A stretch of DNA of 51,215 nucleotides from Deltaproteobacteria bacterium (GCA_031276865.1 JAISMF010000042.1:1-51215); one strand, 5' to 3'. Counted from the first letter of the stretch, positions 1 to 9,792 are shown. Translations and numbers: made by a program. Notes: generated from the letters alone by a model not told the origin.

Positions 1-36
1 TGAAAAAAAGCCGACCCCCCTCTTGACCCCCCCCCG

Positions 37-960
37 TCATCCTCTCCCCTTTCCCCCCGTTCTGGCCCTGGCCACTCCCAAAATTATCAGAAAAGCCCCG
101 ACGATCTCGATGAACTCCAGCTCCTCCCCCAGGAGGATCACGCCCATCGCGAGCGTCATGACGGGTCCGAGCATGTTGTAGAGAGCGGCCTTGGACGCCC
201 CTATCAGGGCTATCCCCAGGCTCATGGCGTAGATGGGAAGCACGGTGCTCACGGAACCCAAAATCAAGGCGTAGACGTAGACCCCGCGGCTGAAGCCAAA
301 AAGGGCGCTTGGAGGAAATAAGAGCAGGAAATGAATGAAAACCGCCAAACAGGAAAAGCACATGGTGACGGAGATGAAGAGGCCCATCCTCACCTCGCTG
401 AAATACCTGTCCACCCCGGTGAGATAAAAGGAGTACACCAGGGCGGAAAGAAAGACGAAGCCGCAGCCCTTCCAAAAACCCTCGTCTGCGCCGTGACCGA
501 CCTCGGGGGACATCATCAGGATCAGACCAAGATAGGAGACGCCGAGAGCCAGAATCACCCTCAAAGGGAGCATCGTCCGGACGATGAAAGCGTGAATGAT
601 CACCACCATGGTGGGATAGAGGAAAAGGATCATCCGCCCCAACGTGGCGTCGATGTGCGAAAGTCCCTGAAAATCGAGCAAGGACGACAAATAGTAGCCG
701 AACAAACCCATAACCGCGACCAACAGCCATTGGCGGCCGCTCAGTTTCAAGGACCAGCGTCCCCGCAGGACGTTCGCGCAAAGGACGCAGAGAAAAATCG
801 ACCCGGCAACGATCATCCTGAGCGCCAGGAGGGACACCGGATCTATCCCGCCCTGATAGGCGAGCTTAACGAGGATCGTCTTTCCCGCGAAAAAGAAGGC
901 GGCGGCCAGGGTGTAGAGCGCGCCTTTCTGGTAGCGGCTTAAAAGCGCCATAATCTCCAC
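37..960 (-). CDS. EamA/DMT-family drug-metabolite transporter
   Basis: Predicted inner-membrane permease of the drug/metabolite transporter superfamily. The 307-aa protein is almost entirely hydrophobic, with about ten membrane segments arranged as two EamA halves (roughly residues 15-150 and 165-300) and short polar loops, which is the usual size and layout of the family. The substrate cannot be read from sequence. The longest frame begins with GTG at 960; an ATG three codons later (951) has GGAG close upstream and is an equally possible start. The gene ends near the window edge and runs opposite to lon, which lies 1.6 kb away, so no operon partner is visible. Family confident, function unknown. 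Confidence 0.85.
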   Translation of the reverse strand: MEIMALLSRYQKGALYTLAAAFFFAGKTILVKLAYQGGIDPVSLLALRMIVAGSIFLCVLCANVLRGRWSLKLSGRQWLLVAVMGLFGYYLSSLLDFQGLSHIDATLGRMILFLYPTMVVIIHAFIVRTMLPLRVILALGVSYLGLILMMSPEVGHGADEGFWKGCGFVFLSALVYSFYLTGVDRYFSEVRMGLFISVTMCFSCLAVFIHFLLLFPPSALFGFSRGVYVYALILGSVSTVLPIYAMSLGIALIGASKAALYNMLGPVMTLAMGVILLGEELEFIEIVGAFLIILGVARARTGGKGRG

Positions 961-2541
961 TTGCCTTAAAAAAAATCCTCCGCCACAGAGGGGAGGGACG
1001 AGGGCTCGAAAGGCTCCCGATCCGCCGTGAAGAAGAAACGGATGAAGATCCGATCCGGTTTCGACCGAAAGAAAGCGTTCCGCCGCCGGAGGCGCTTAAA
1101 ACCCGCTGATTCTAACACCGGCGCTTTCAAAAGAGAAACCCGACGGCGAGGCTCGAAGAGGACCGGTTCAAGGACCGGACCTTTCTAGGAATCCTAAAAA
1201 ATCCGAAAACCCGCGCCAGGCCCCGTATTTACCTAGCTTTAAGTACTTCGTCCCCTATGACTCCAGAAAGCGAAAGAGAAGGAAAGCGAAAAAAAGACGC
1301 TGACATCCAACGGGACGAGGGCCAATTAAAAAACGGCCGCCGCTCCCAGCGCCCCGGCTCCCGTTCGCCTCCGCCATGAACCAGGGCGATAAGGTTCGCG
1401 AAAAATATTCCTTTAAGCGCGCCTTTAAAGAGCTCCGTAAACGTTTCAGAGCTGAAAAACATTTAACCGCCGCCGTATACGGCGCGGAAAGGAAGCTATG
1501 CGTCCGTATCCCAAACCAGGCGCAGAAAAAAGAAATAAGGATTCTTAATATGTATCAAATATGAGAAACTAATATGTAAATTTTAAAAAACATATCTTTA
1601 TTATTGACCGATAAAGTTGCCAGAATGAAAAAATAAATTATTATTAAAACAGGCGGTCCATATATCCCGCCTTCACCGGTCCGCCCCCCTCCCCGTCCGC
1701 TTCCGTATCCGTCCGCCTTCACTCTCCTTCGACCTCTTAAATCCCCTTCCCGCGTTTTTCCGATCTTTTCCCGCTCCGCGCCGCCCTTTTCAGCGCGGCT
1801 GAAGAACTCTCCGCCCGGGCTATAAACCCGCGTCCCGCCCGGCGGACGACTTTCAACCGGAATCAGTGGTCAATATAAATTGACTCACACAAAAATTGTT
1901 CTCACATTTTTTGGCATAATTTTCCATAGTATTAGTCAGAGATGAAATTTTTTCTGTGGAGAAAATGAGAGAGCCAGATTCCGGCGATATAAAGTCGGAG
2001 GGCCGCTCTTCTTTTATAACCCTCTTGAGATAAGGCCTTTTAGGAAAATTGGCGCCAATTTCCAAATCTTTATACGGATCAAACGCCTAAAAACAGGAAG
2101 AGTTATGTTTAATAAATATAATAAATATATATATTTTAGAATAATTAAATTTATTTAACATAAATATATAAAATTATAATAAGATAAATTTTCCATAAAA
2201 ATTTTTTTAAAAAAATTTTTTATGTGAAAACTCCTTAATTACTATGGAATTATAAGCTTTTCACAGAAAAAATATAAAAAAAAGTGGATTTTACCCCTTG
2301 CCAAATCAAATTTGATGTATTACTTTTATGGGTGAGAGGCAGCGACGCCAATTTTAGAGGCTGCTTAAAAATGTCTAATTATCATATCCATATTATAGGC
2401 CCGCCGAAAGGAAGCGGAAATCGAACGAATAAAACAGCCGCCGCCTTCCCCGTAAAGGGGAGCCGAGGCGCCGGATAGGGCGGAAAAGGGATTTACCTCA
2501 CCCAGGCGGGGGAGCCCGAGGCCCGAAAGAAGGAGGAATAG
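961..2541. other. Long intergenic region upstream of lon, with AT-rich island
   Basis: I see no convincing gene in these 1.58 kb; the short open frames lack ribosome binding sites and recognisable products. About 1545-1650 and especially 2085-2290 are extremely AT-rich in an otherwise GC-rich sequence. Palindromes stand out: ATTGGCGCCAAT at 2048-2059, a long A/T inverted repeat at about 2194-2224, and ATCAAATTTGAT at 2305-2316. The latter two lie within 350 bp of the lon start and could be regulator sites or part of its promoter region, but no specific regulator can be assigned. Many TATAAT-like hexamers occur by composition alone. Confidence 0.5.
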
Positions 2542-5067
2542 ATGAAAAACGGCAATTGTAAAGCGAATGGGAAAAAGACGACGGCAACCCCCGATTTGGT
2601 TAACGCCCCGGGAAAAAACGTGGAGATTCCCGATTTCATAAACCTCCTGCCCATGGCCTGCCTCAACTCCTTTCCGCGGCTGAACTCCACCATCTCGGTA
2701 GACGAGTCCGTCTCCAGGCTGGTCGTGGAGAAGAGCTACAACGCCAACAAGCTCATGGGCCTCTTCGCCTTGAAAAGCCTGGACGTGGACACCGAGAACC
2801 TGACCGCGGAAAACTTCTACAACGTGGGCGTGGCCGTCAAAATCACCGACGTGGCCCCCACGGAGAACGGTTTTTTGAAAGTCTTCGTGAAGGGCCTCTC
2901 CCGAATCTCCTTAAACGAGATCCTGTGCGGCGAAATTCCCGTCGCCCACGTCTCTTTAATCGAGGAGGAGAGCCCGCCGGACGATAAAGAGCTTCTTCCC
3001 CTTATCCTCGAGGCCAAAAGGCTCTACGCCGAGATCGTCTCTCTTATCCCGAACGCCCCCGTGGACGCCGTCAAGATCAACAACCTCTTAGACGACAATC
3101 CGACCGCGCTCTGCGATCTCCTCATGGCCGCCTTGCCCTTGAAAAGCCAGGAGAAGGCCGAGTACCTCCTTATAAGGAGCCTCAAAGAGCGTTACCTCAA
3201 GCTGTTGGAGCACCTCACCCTGGAGCGCTCCACCCGCGCCGCCGGCAGGGCCATCAGCAAAAGGGTTGAAGACGGCATGCAGCGCCGCCAAAAGGAGATG
3301 CTCCTAAGGGAGCAGCTTAAGGCCATCAAAGCCGAACTGGGCGAAAACGAGGAGCAGAACCCCGCGGGCGACAAGGTCTTGATCGAAAAGATCAACGGAA
3401 TGGCGCTGCCCGCCGAGGCGAGAGCCGCCGCGGACAGGGAGATCGAGCGCCTCAAGGCCAACCCCCCCATGTCGGCCGAGCACGGAGTTATCCGCCACTA
3501 CCTGGAGTGGATAGCCGATCTGCCCTGGTTCGCGAAAAGCGGTGAGGCGCCGGATCTGGAGAAGGCCAGGGAGATCCTGGACAGAGACCATTTCGGCATG
3601 GAGAAGGTGAAAAAGCGCCTCCTGGAGTTTCTGGCGGTGCGCAAGCTCACCGCCGAAACCGCCCGGTCGCCCGTTTTATGCCTCATCGGACCGCCGGGGG
3701 TGGGTAAAACCTCCCTGGGCCGCTCCGTGGCCGAGGCCATGGGCCGCAAATTCGTGCGCCTTTCCCTGGGCGGCGTCCGTGACGAGGCCGAGATCAGGGG
3801 CCACAGGCGCACCTACGTGGGATCGAGGCCGGGAAGGATAATCTCCAGCCTGAAGAAGGCCAAAACGAACAATCCCGTCTTTCTCTTAGACGAGCTGGAC
3901 AAGATGGGTCGGGGCTCCCAGGGCGACCCCGCCGCCGCCCTGCTGGAGGCGCTCGATCCCGAGCAGAACGACACCTTCACGGATCACTTCCTGGAAGTGC
4001 CCTTCGACCTCTCCCGGATCCTCTTCATCATGACCGCGAACGTCCTCGAGGAGATTCCGGCGGCCTTGAGGGACCGTTTGGAGATAATCGAGCTTTCCGG
4101 CTACACGGTGGACGAAAAGGTGGAAATCGCCCGGCGCCACCTCTGGCCCCGGGAGCTCGGCCGCCACGGTCTTAAGGCGGAGGAGCTGGAAATAAGCCCG
4201 GAGAGCCTGGAGAGTCTTATAACCGGCTACACCTGGGAGGCCGGCTGCCGGGAGCTCACCCGGCTCTTAAGCGCCCTAATCAGGAGCAGGGCCGTGAGCA
4301 AGGCCGAGGGGATTCCCTTCGCGAAAGAGATCTCCCCGGAGGAGTTCGGAGAGATCCTGGGACTCCCCCGCCGCCGGCTGGACAAGATGGCCGACTCCGC
4401 CCAGATGGGCGTGGTCACGGGCCTGGCCTGGACCCCCGGAGGCGGCGACATCATGTACATAGAGGCCGTGAGCATGCCCGGCTCGGGGCGGCTCTCCCTC
4501 ACCGGAAAGCTGGGGGAGGTCATGAAGGAGAGCGCCCAGGCGGCCATCAGCTACGTGCGCTCCCAATCCGAAATCTGGCGGCTGGACCAGGCCTGGTTTA
4601 AAAACCGCGACATCCATTTGCACCTTCCCCAGGGGGCCATACCCAAGGACGGCCCCTCGGCCGGAGTGGCCCTGGCGACGGCCATAGTCTCGCTCGCGAG
4701 CGCGCAAAGGGTGCGCCCGGATCTGGCCATGACGGGGGAGATTTCCTTCAGGGGCCTGGTCCTTCCCGTAGGCGGTTTAAAGGAGAAGCTCCTGGCGGCC
4801 AAGATGGCGGGAATCAAAACCGTGGTCATCCCCGAGCGGAACCACGAGGATGTCGCCGAAATGGATCCGAAAATCTTAAGCGGACTCCAAATAGTCCCGG
4901 TGAAAACCCTGGATCAGGTTTTATCCCTGGCCCTGATACCCGAAGCCGACAGCAGCGGCCTTCCCGGCTCCGGCCCCGCCGGGGAAAGCATCCCGCTCCT
5001 TTCGGGCGACGGACGCTGGACGGGAAACGCCAACAGCCTCAGCCTCAACCCCTTCTTACCCTTCTAA
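2542..5067 (+). CDS. lon: ATP-dependent protease Lon
   Basis: Soluble AAA+ serine protease that degrades misfolded and regulatory proteins. Length is 841 aa, normal for bacterial LonA. An N-terminal substrate-binding domain covers about residues 28-230, followed by a helical linker and the ATPase with Walker A GPPGVGKTS at 383-391 (Lys389). The C-terminal protease domain has catalytic Ser706 in PKDGPSAG and Lys749 in GGLKEKLLAA, 43 residues apart as in E. coli Lon. The last ~40 residues are a Gly/Ser-rich tail beyond the usual domain end, and the first ~28 residues are polar. The ATG has a strong AGGAGGA site. It stands alone after a long AT-rich leader. Heat-shock control is common for lon, but I do not see a defined site. 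Confidence 0.97.
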   Translation: MKNGNCKANGKKTTATPDLVNAPGKNVEIPDFINLLPMACLNSFPRLNSTISVDESVSRLVVEKSYNANKLMGLFALKSLDVDTENLTAENFYNVGVAVKITDVAPTENGFLKVFVKGLSRISLNEILCGEIPVAHVSLIEEESPPDDKELLPLILEAKRLYAEIVSLIPNAPVDAVKINNLLDDNPTALCDLLMAALPLKSQEKAEYLLIRSLKERYLKLLEHLTLERSTRAAGRAISKRVEDGMQRRQKEMLLREQLKAIKAELGENEEQNPAGDKVLIEKINGMALPAEARAAADREIERLKANPPMSAEHGVIRHYLEWIADLPWFAKSGEAPDLEKAREILDRDHFGMEKVKKRLLEFLAVRKLTAETARSPVLCLIGPPGVGKTSLGRSVAEAMGRKFVRLSLGGVRDEAEIRGHRRTYVGSRPGRIISSLKKAKTNNPVFLLDELDKMGRGSQGDPAAALLEALDPEQNDTFTDHFLEVPFDLSRILFIMTANVLEEIPAALRDRLEIIELSGYTVDEKVEIARRHLWPRELGRHGLKAEELEISPESLESLITGYTWEAGCRELTRLLSALIRSRAVSKAEGIPFAKEISPEEFGEILGLPRRRLDKMADSAQMGVVTGLAWTPGGGDIMYIEAVSMPGSGRLSLTGKLGEVMKESAQAAISYVRSQSEIWRLDQAWFKNRDIHLHLPQGAIPKDGPSAGVALATAIVSLASAQRVRPDLAMTGEISFRGLVLPVGGLKEKLLAAKMAGIKTVVIPERNHEDVAEMDPKILSGLQIVPVKTLDQVLSLALIPEADSSGLPGSGPAGESIPLLSGDGRWTGNANSLSLNPFLPF

Positions 5068-5810
5068 CCCTTGAAGAATTCATACGATTAGTCGATGGGA
5101 GGCGCCCGATGGTTTAAGCCCCGGTTGATTCGTCGGCCGAGGCTTAAACTTTTCCTCATTTCCGTTATAGTTTGGAAACCAAGCGTCTTCATTCCGGTCC
5201 GAAACCGGATAAACGCCCGAAAAACGCTAACGCCAGGAAAACGTCAACGCCAGGAAAACGTGAAACGTCCTAGGGAATTTTACGTGACCCGCGGGAAAAC
5301 GACGGCGTTTACGCGATCAATGTCGCTACGGAGTCTTCGCTAAAAACTTCAAGAGTTTAAGCGTTTTTTAAGTTTTTTAAGCTTTTTTCGTTTTCAATCA
5401 ACCCGCCAGGCCATACGCTCGTTCCCGCCCGGTCGAGCGCCAGTTAAAGCGGCTCAAAAAAATTCGAAATCGTTTAAGTCCTTTTTCAGGCGTTAAACGC
5501 CGACGCTCTTTTTTACCGAAGCGTCTTCGGGAAAAATCCGCGGTTTTTTAAACGCCTCTTTTTCAAAGCGGGAAAACGCGGCCCTGACTTACCCCGAAGC
5601 CGTTCGCCGCGGAGGAGGCGCCGGTTTCCCCCGGGCGGCTACGCCCGAAGCGGGATAAATTGACGAAAAAACTTGACTTGCGCCTTTCCGGGGGTAAAAA
5701 TACTGCAAGCGAAGCCTTCCTTAGGAAGCGCTTTTACATTAAACCATCAGGAAACTCCTCCCCCGGAGAAACAGGCTTCACAGCGTCTCCGGACGAAAAC
5801 AGGTCGAATA
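5068..5810. other. Intergenic region between lon and the AEC transporter
   Basis: No gene is supported here. The stretch holds a direct repeat of a 16-bp unit (AACGCCAGGAAAACGT at 5229-5244 and 5246-5261, period 17). T-rich runs at about 5363-5392 may serve as a weak lon terminator. A small hairpin GGCGT-TAA-ACGCC at 5489-5501 is followed by a T6 run, and CCGAAG-CGT-CTTCGG lies at about 5517-5531. The 3' end carries the candidate promoter of the downstream transporter. An open frame reaching upstream to 5673 exists, but its first 46 codons look unlike the transporter family. Confidence 0.45.
5673..5701 (+). promoter_or_regulatory. Candidate sigma70 promoter for AEC transporter
   Basis: TTGACT (5673-5678, 5 of 6 to the -35 consensus), a 17-bp spacer and AAAAAT (5696-5701, 4 of 6). 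Transcription would start near 5708, about 100 nt before the preferred ATG at 5811. This makes the upstream in-frame extension untranslated. Confidence 0.4.
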
Positions 5811-6770
5811 ATGGGCGCGGTGCTGCTTAAGACGGCCGAAGGCGTTTTGAGCCTTTACATTGTGGGCCTTCTGGGATTCATTCTGGCGAAACGCAGATTC
5901 ATAGGCCCGGAAGCGAAGATGCTCTTTCCCAAACTGGTGACCGTGGTCACTCTGCCGCCCTTCCTTTTCGTCTCCGTTTTGCGCTCTTTCACCAGGGCGG
6001 AGCTCCTGCACCTCATCTACGGGATCGTGATCCCGATAACCTCAATTCTCCTGCTTTTCTTTCTGGGCGTCCTCTACACCCGGATTTTCAACGTGAAAAA
6101 GGAAAGGCGCGGTTTGATCTCCGTGGGCTCGGCCAGCTCCAACACCATTTTCATCGGCCTTCCGGTGAACATCGCCCTCTTCGGGGAGCAGGCCCTTCCC
6201 TACGTGCTTTTGTACTTCTTCGCCAACACCACCTTTTTCTGGACCCTGGGAAACTACTCCCTGAGCCTGGACGGCGTGCGGACCCCGGAGAAATTCAGCG
6301 GCATCGTGGCCGCCAAGTCCATCCTCTCCCCGCCCATGATGGGATTCGCGTTGGGCATCATCCTCATTATCGCGGGAAAGACGCCCTTCAAGCCGATAAT
6401 GGACGCCTGCTCCATGGTGGGGAGCCTCACCACGCCTTTGGCGCTGCTTTTCATCGGCACCACCCTCGCCGGCTGCGCTTTAAGTTCGCTTAAGCCCGAC
6501 CGCGACCTCGTCTGGATCCTGCTCGCTAGATTCGTTTTAAGCCCCCTCGTGGTGGTCCTTCTGGCCGAAACCCTTGTTTCCATCCCCACCCTCATGCTCA
6601 AGGTCTTCATCATCCAGTCCTCTTTGCCGGCCCCGGCCAATTTGGCCCTCATGTCGGCCTATCACGGCTCGGATTCGGCCTACGGCGGACTGGTGGTCTC
6701 CATCTCCACCCTCCTCTCCCTTTTGACCATCCCCTGCTACATGATGATCTTCAATTTCCTGAAAATGTGA
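5811..6770 (+). CDS. AEC (auxin efflux carrier) family transporter
   Basis: Inner-membrane carrier of the AEC/bile-acid-arsenite transporter superfamily; bacterial members are often annotated as malonate, malate or unknown organic anion permeases. From the ATG at 5811 the protein is 319 aa, the usual length, and begins directly with a membrane segment (about residues 9-26). Roughly ten hydrophobic segments follow, and a Ser/Asn/Gly-rich stretch near residues 97-115 (ASSNTIFIGLPVN) is typical of the family. The frame stays open upstream to 5673, but that part is polar and overlaps a candidate promoter, so I chose 5811. It is convergent with dapL and shares a bidirectional terminator with it. 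Substrate unknown. Confidence 0.85.
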   Translation: MGAVLLKTAEGVLSLYIVGLLGFILAKRRFIGPEAKMLFPKLVTVVTLPPFLFVSVLRSFTRAELLHLIYGIVIPITSILLLFFLGVLYTRIFNVKKERRGLISVGSASSNTIFIGLPVNIALFGEQALPYVLLYFFANTTFFWTLGNYSLSLDGVRTPEKFSGIVAAKSILSPPMMGFALGIILIIAGKTPFKPIMDACSMVGSLTTPLALLFIGTTLAGCALSSLKPDRDLVWILLARFVLSPLVVVLLAETLVSIPTLMLKVFIIQSSLPAPANLALMSAYHGSDSAYGGLVVSISTLLSLLTIPCYMMIFNFLKM

Positions 6771-6795
6771 GCTTTTTTCCCACCCCGAAAAAAGA

Positions 6796-6836
6796 AAAGC
6801 GCGCGGATCCCCTAAAAAAGGGGTTCCGCGCGCTTT
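6796..6836. terminator. Bidirectional terminator between AEC transporter and dapL
   Basis: A 17-bp stem with one mismatch (6796-6812 pairing with 6820-6836) around a 7-nt loop. T-rich sequence follows on the + strand (TTTATTTTT), and an A-rich run precedes it, giving a T-rich tail on the - strand. It sits exactly between two convergent genes. Confidence 0.9.
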
Positions 6837-6853
6837 ATTTTTAAAAACCGGCT

Positions 6854-8020
6854 CTAGATCCTGAAGCTGGAAAGCCTCTGGGCGGCCTCCCAGAGCCTGG
6901 GGATCTCCTGAACCAGGGCGAAACGGACGTAGCCCTCCCCGGAGGGGCCGAAGCCGTTTCCCGGGGTGGCCACGATCCCGGTGTCGTTCATGAGCCTGGA
7001 GCAGAAGTCCGCGGAGGATACCCCCTCCGGCGCCTTCGCCCAGACGTAGAAGGTGTAGTCGGACTTGAGAAAGGAGATTCCGGCCTGGGAGAGCCCCTGC
7101 TCCAAAACTTCCCGGCGGTCCTTGTAAAGCCTCCCCATGGCCTTCACCGGATCCATCAGGCCGGTGAGGGCGGCCATGCCGGCCAGCTGCACCGCCTGGA
7201 AGACGCCGGAGTCCACGTTGCTTTTAACGGCGCCCAATCCCTTCACCAAATCGGCGTTCCCCGCCGCCCAGCCCAGGCGCCAGCCCGTCATGTTGAAGGT
7301 CTTGGAAAGCGAGTGGAACTCCACGGCCCTTTGTTTCGCGCCCTCGACTTCCAGGATGCTCGGGTGCGGTTTGTCCAGGTGGGTGAGCTCGGAATAGGCG
7401 GCGTCGGAGGCTATGATGAGGTCCCATTTTTCGGCGAAATCGACCAGGCGCCGGTAAAAGTCAAGGCTGGCCGAAGCCGAGGTGGGGTTGTTGGGGTAGT
7501 TCACCCAGACGATCTTCGCCTTTTTTAAAACATCCTCCGGGACGCTTTCCAGATCCGGAAGATAGCCGTTCTTCTCCAAAATGGGGACGTGGCGGACCTT
7601 TCCCCCGGCGAAAAGCGTTCCGCTCGCGTACACGGGATAGGCCGGCTCCGGGCAGACGACGTAGTCGCCCGGGTTCACGAAGGCCAGGGGGAACAGGGCT
7701 ATCCCCTCCTTGGAGCCGATAAGGGAGCAGACCTCCGTTTCCGGCCTCAGCTTCACGCCGTGGCGCCTTTCGTACCAGGCGGCCACCACCTCCCGGAAGG
7801 TGTTCATGCCGGAGTACACCGGGTAGCGGTGATTGGCGGGATCCCTGGCCGCCTTCACCAGGGCCTCTATTATGTGGTCGGGCGTGGGCCTGTCCGGATC
7901 CCCCACGCCCAGATCGATCACGTCCACCCCCCGGGCCCGAACCTCGTCCCGGACGCGGTCCAGCTCCTTGAACAGGTAGGGAGGCAGGGCTTTCAGCCGC
8001 TGGGAAAACTCGATAGTCAT
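6854..8020 (-). CDS. dapL: LL-diaminopimelate aminotransferase
   Basis: PLP-dependent class I/II aminotransferase converting tetrahydrodipicolinate directly to LL-diaminopimelate, a one-step shortcut in lysine and peptidoglycan precursor synthesis; cytosolic. The 388-aa sequence has the fold-type I signatures: LGVGDPDRPTP near residue 37, NYPNNPTS at 174-181 and the PLP lysine Lys240 in HSLSKTFNMTGWRLG. The segment VKSNVDSGVFQAVQ is characteristic of the DapL type found in sulfate reducers. The start has GGAAGGTGG 4-5 nt upstream. A terminator separates it from the acyl-CoA ligase gene upstream on the same strand. asd, which supplies the same pathway, lies 11 kb away. A general alanine/aspartate aminotransferase is the main alternative. 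Confidence 0.9.
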   Translation of the reverse strand: MTIEFSQRLKALPPYLFKELDRVRDEVRARGVDVIDLGVGDPDRPTPDHIIEALVKAARDPANHRYPVYSGMNTFREVVAAWYERRHGVKLRPETEVCSLIGSKEGIALFPLAFVNPGDYVVCPEPAYPVYASGTLFAGGKVRHVPILEKNGYLPDLESVPEDVLKKAKIVWVNYPNNPTSASASLDFYRRLVDFAEKWDLIIASDAAYSELTHLDKPHPSILEVEGAKQRAVEFHSLSKTFNMTGWRLGWAAGNADLVKGLGAVKSNVDSGVFQAVQLAGMAALTGLMDPVKAMGRLYKDRREVLEQGLSQAGISFLKSDYTFYVWAKAPEGVSSADFCSRLMNDTGIVATPGNGFGPSGEGYVRFALVQEIPRLWEAAQRLSSFRI

Positions 8021-8106
8021 ACGCCACCTTCCGAAATATTCAGGCGGTAAGGCCCGTTTCCGAAGATTCAGGCCGATTTCGCCCGCGCTAAAAAAAGACT
8101 CTTAAA

Positions 8107-8137
8107 CCCGCGGGCGGAAGGCTTCCGCCGCCGCGGG
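8107..8137 (-). terminator. Terminator of the acyl-CoA ligase gene
   Basis: GC-rich hairpin: CCCGCGGGCGGAAG at 8107-8120 pairs with CTTCCGC and CCGCGGG (8122-8137, 2-nt bulge). On the - strand it is followed by TTTAAGAGTC and a T7 run. It lies 3 nt beyond the ligase stop codon. Confidence 0.8.
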
Positions 8138-8139
8138 CC

Positions 8140-9792
8140 CTAGCGGGCCCAGAGCTCCGCCGCCTTCTCCCTCAGCTTGAATTTTTGGATCTTTCCGCTG
8201 GCCGTGAGGGGAAAGGAGTCGACCGTTTTAACATAGCGGGGAATCTTGTAGCCGGCGATGAGCGGCCGCAAATAGGCCTTCACCTCCTTCAAGCCCAAGG
8301 CCGGGGCCAACTCGTCCACGATCACGAAGGCCCCCAGCTCCTCGCCGTGGAGTTTGGAGGGCACGGCCACCACCGCCACGTCCTTGACCCCGGGCATGTT
8401 GCGGATGGCCTCCTCCACCTCGCTGGGGTAGATGTTCTCTCCGGCTCTTATGATCATGTCCTTCCAGCGGCCGGTGATGACCAGATAACCGTCCGGGTCG
8501 AACTTCCCCAGATCCCCCGTGTGGATGAAGCCGTCGGAGTCCAGTATGGCGCGGGTGGCCTCGGGCATGTTGTAGTAGCCCCGCATGTTCACGTAGCCCC
8601 GCACCGCCACCTCGCCCACCTCGCCTGGGGAGAGCTCCGTTCCGGTTTCGGGATCCACGATCTTTATCTCCACCCCCGGCATGGGGCGCCCCACGGTGCC
8701 CACCTTCTTCTCCAAAGAGTCGGTGGCCGTGGTCTGGGTGACCACGGGCGAGGTCTCGGTCATGCCGTAGCAGATGGTGATGTCCTTCATGCCCATGCGC
8801 TCGATGGTCTCGCGCATGGTTTTTATGGGGCAGGGCGAACCCGCCATGATGCCCGTCCGGAGGCTGGAAAGGTCGAATTTTCCGAAACTCTTCTGATCCA
8901 GAAGGGTGATGAACATGGTGGGGACGCCGTAGAGTGCCGTGCACCTCTCCTTTTCCACGTTCACCAGTATATCGAAGGCGCTGTAGATATCCAGGACTAT
9001 CATGGCGGAGGCGTGGTTCAGAGCGGCCATGGCCCCCAGGACCAGCCCGAAGCAGTGGAAGAGGGGTACCGGGATGCAGACCCGGTCCTCGGGGGTGAAA
9101 TTCTGATGAAAGCCTATCCAGTAGCCGTTGGTGACGATGTTCTGATGGGTGAGCATCACGCCCTTGGGAAATCCCGTGGTCCCGGAGGTGTACTGCATGT
9201 TCACGACGTCGTCCACCTTCTGGGAGGCGGATATCTTTAAAAACTCCTCTTCCGGAAAGCCTCGGCCCATTTCCAGAATGTCCAAGTAATTGACGAAGCC
9301 TTGGGGGGTCGTTTCGGGGCTTCCCAGATAGACGGCCCGCTTTAAAAAGGGAAGCCTCTCCGCCTTGAAATCGTCTTCGAGCCCCTTCTCCCTCAACTCC
9401 GGAGCTATCTGTAAAAGCGAGTCCACGTAGCTGAAACCCCGAAAGCCGGGGATGAGGCAGACGTAGTGGGACTCGGACTGCCTTAAAAGGAACTCGATTT
9501 CGGAGAGGCGGTAATGGGTGTTGGCGGTGACGAAAACCGCCCCCATCTTGGCCGCGGCGTAGCAGACGGTGAGCCACTGGGGGACGTTGGTGGCCCACAT
9601 GGTCATGCGGTCCCCGGGTTTCACGCCCAGCGCCAGAAAACCCCTGGCCAGGAGGTCCACCTCCTCGTTCAAGCTTTTCCAGGTGTGGCGTTTCCCCGTC
9701 TCCGGATAGATCAGGGCGTCCTTATCCGGATGCTCCCGGGCGTTCCGCTCCAGAACCCCGCCTATGGTCGTGTCGACTAAATATCCCCGCAT
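8140..9792 (-). CDS. Acyl-CoA synthetase (AMP-forming fatty-acid--CoA ligase type)
   Basis: ANL-superfamily enzyme activating a carboxylic acid to an acyl-AMP and then to acyl-CoA. The 550-aa protein has the P-loop-like AMP motif YTSGTTGFPKG at 201-211, YGMTETSP at 342-349, and the hinge/ATP motif TGDLGKFDPDGYLVITGRWKD. The C-terminal catalytic lysine Lys534 is in TASGKIQ. Overall similarity is to medium/long-chain fatty acyl-CoA synthetases of the FadD/AcsM type (about 540-560 aa); chain length is not deducible. The ATG has GGAG 4 nt upstream. The gene has its own terminator and is probably monocistronic. A branched-chain or aromatic acid-CoA ligase is possible. Confidence 0.92.
   Translation of the reverse strand: MRGYLVDTTIGGVLERNAREHPDKDALIYPETGKRHTWKSLNEEVDLLARGFLALGVKPGDRMTMWATNVPQWLTVCYAAAKMGAVFVTANTHYRLSEIEFLLRQSESHYVCLIPGFRGFSYVDSLLQIAPELREKGLEDDFKAERLPFLKRAVYLGSPETTPQGFVNYLDILEMGRGFPEEEFLKISASQKVDDVVNMQYTSGTTGFPKGVMLTHQNIVTNGYWIGFHQNFTPEDRVCIPVPLFHCFGLVLGAMAALNHASAMIVLDIYSAFDILVNVEKERCTALYGVPTMFITLLDQKSFGKFDLSSLRTGIMAGSPCPIKTMRETIERMGMKDITICYGMTETSPVVTQTTATDSLEKKVGTVGRPMPGVEIKIVDPETGTELSPGEVGEVAVRGYVNMRGYYNMPEATRAILDSDGFIHTGDLGKFDPDGYLVITGRWKDMIIRAGENIYPSEVEEAIRNMPGVKDVAVVAVPSKLHGEELGAFVIVDELAPALGLKEVKAYLRPLIAGYKIPRYVKTVDSFPLTASGKIQKFKLREKAAELWAR

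Noticed and set aside
1853..2065. 70-codon minus-strand open frame upstream of lon as a gene remnant
   Set aside because: It starts with TTG without a ribosome binding site in AT-rich sequence, and I recognise no family. Kept only as intergenic sequence.
1950..2290. Replication origin with DnaA boxes in the AT-rich island
   Set aside because: Only single loose matches to TTATNCACA-like sequences are present, no cluster of boxes, and no dnaA/dnaN neighbours.
8228..9598. 456-codon minus-strand open frame inside the acyl-CoA ligase gene
   Set aside because: It is the out-of-frame reading of a clear 550-aa ligase with complete motifs. Gly/Arg/His-rich composition is typical of GC-rich shadow frames.
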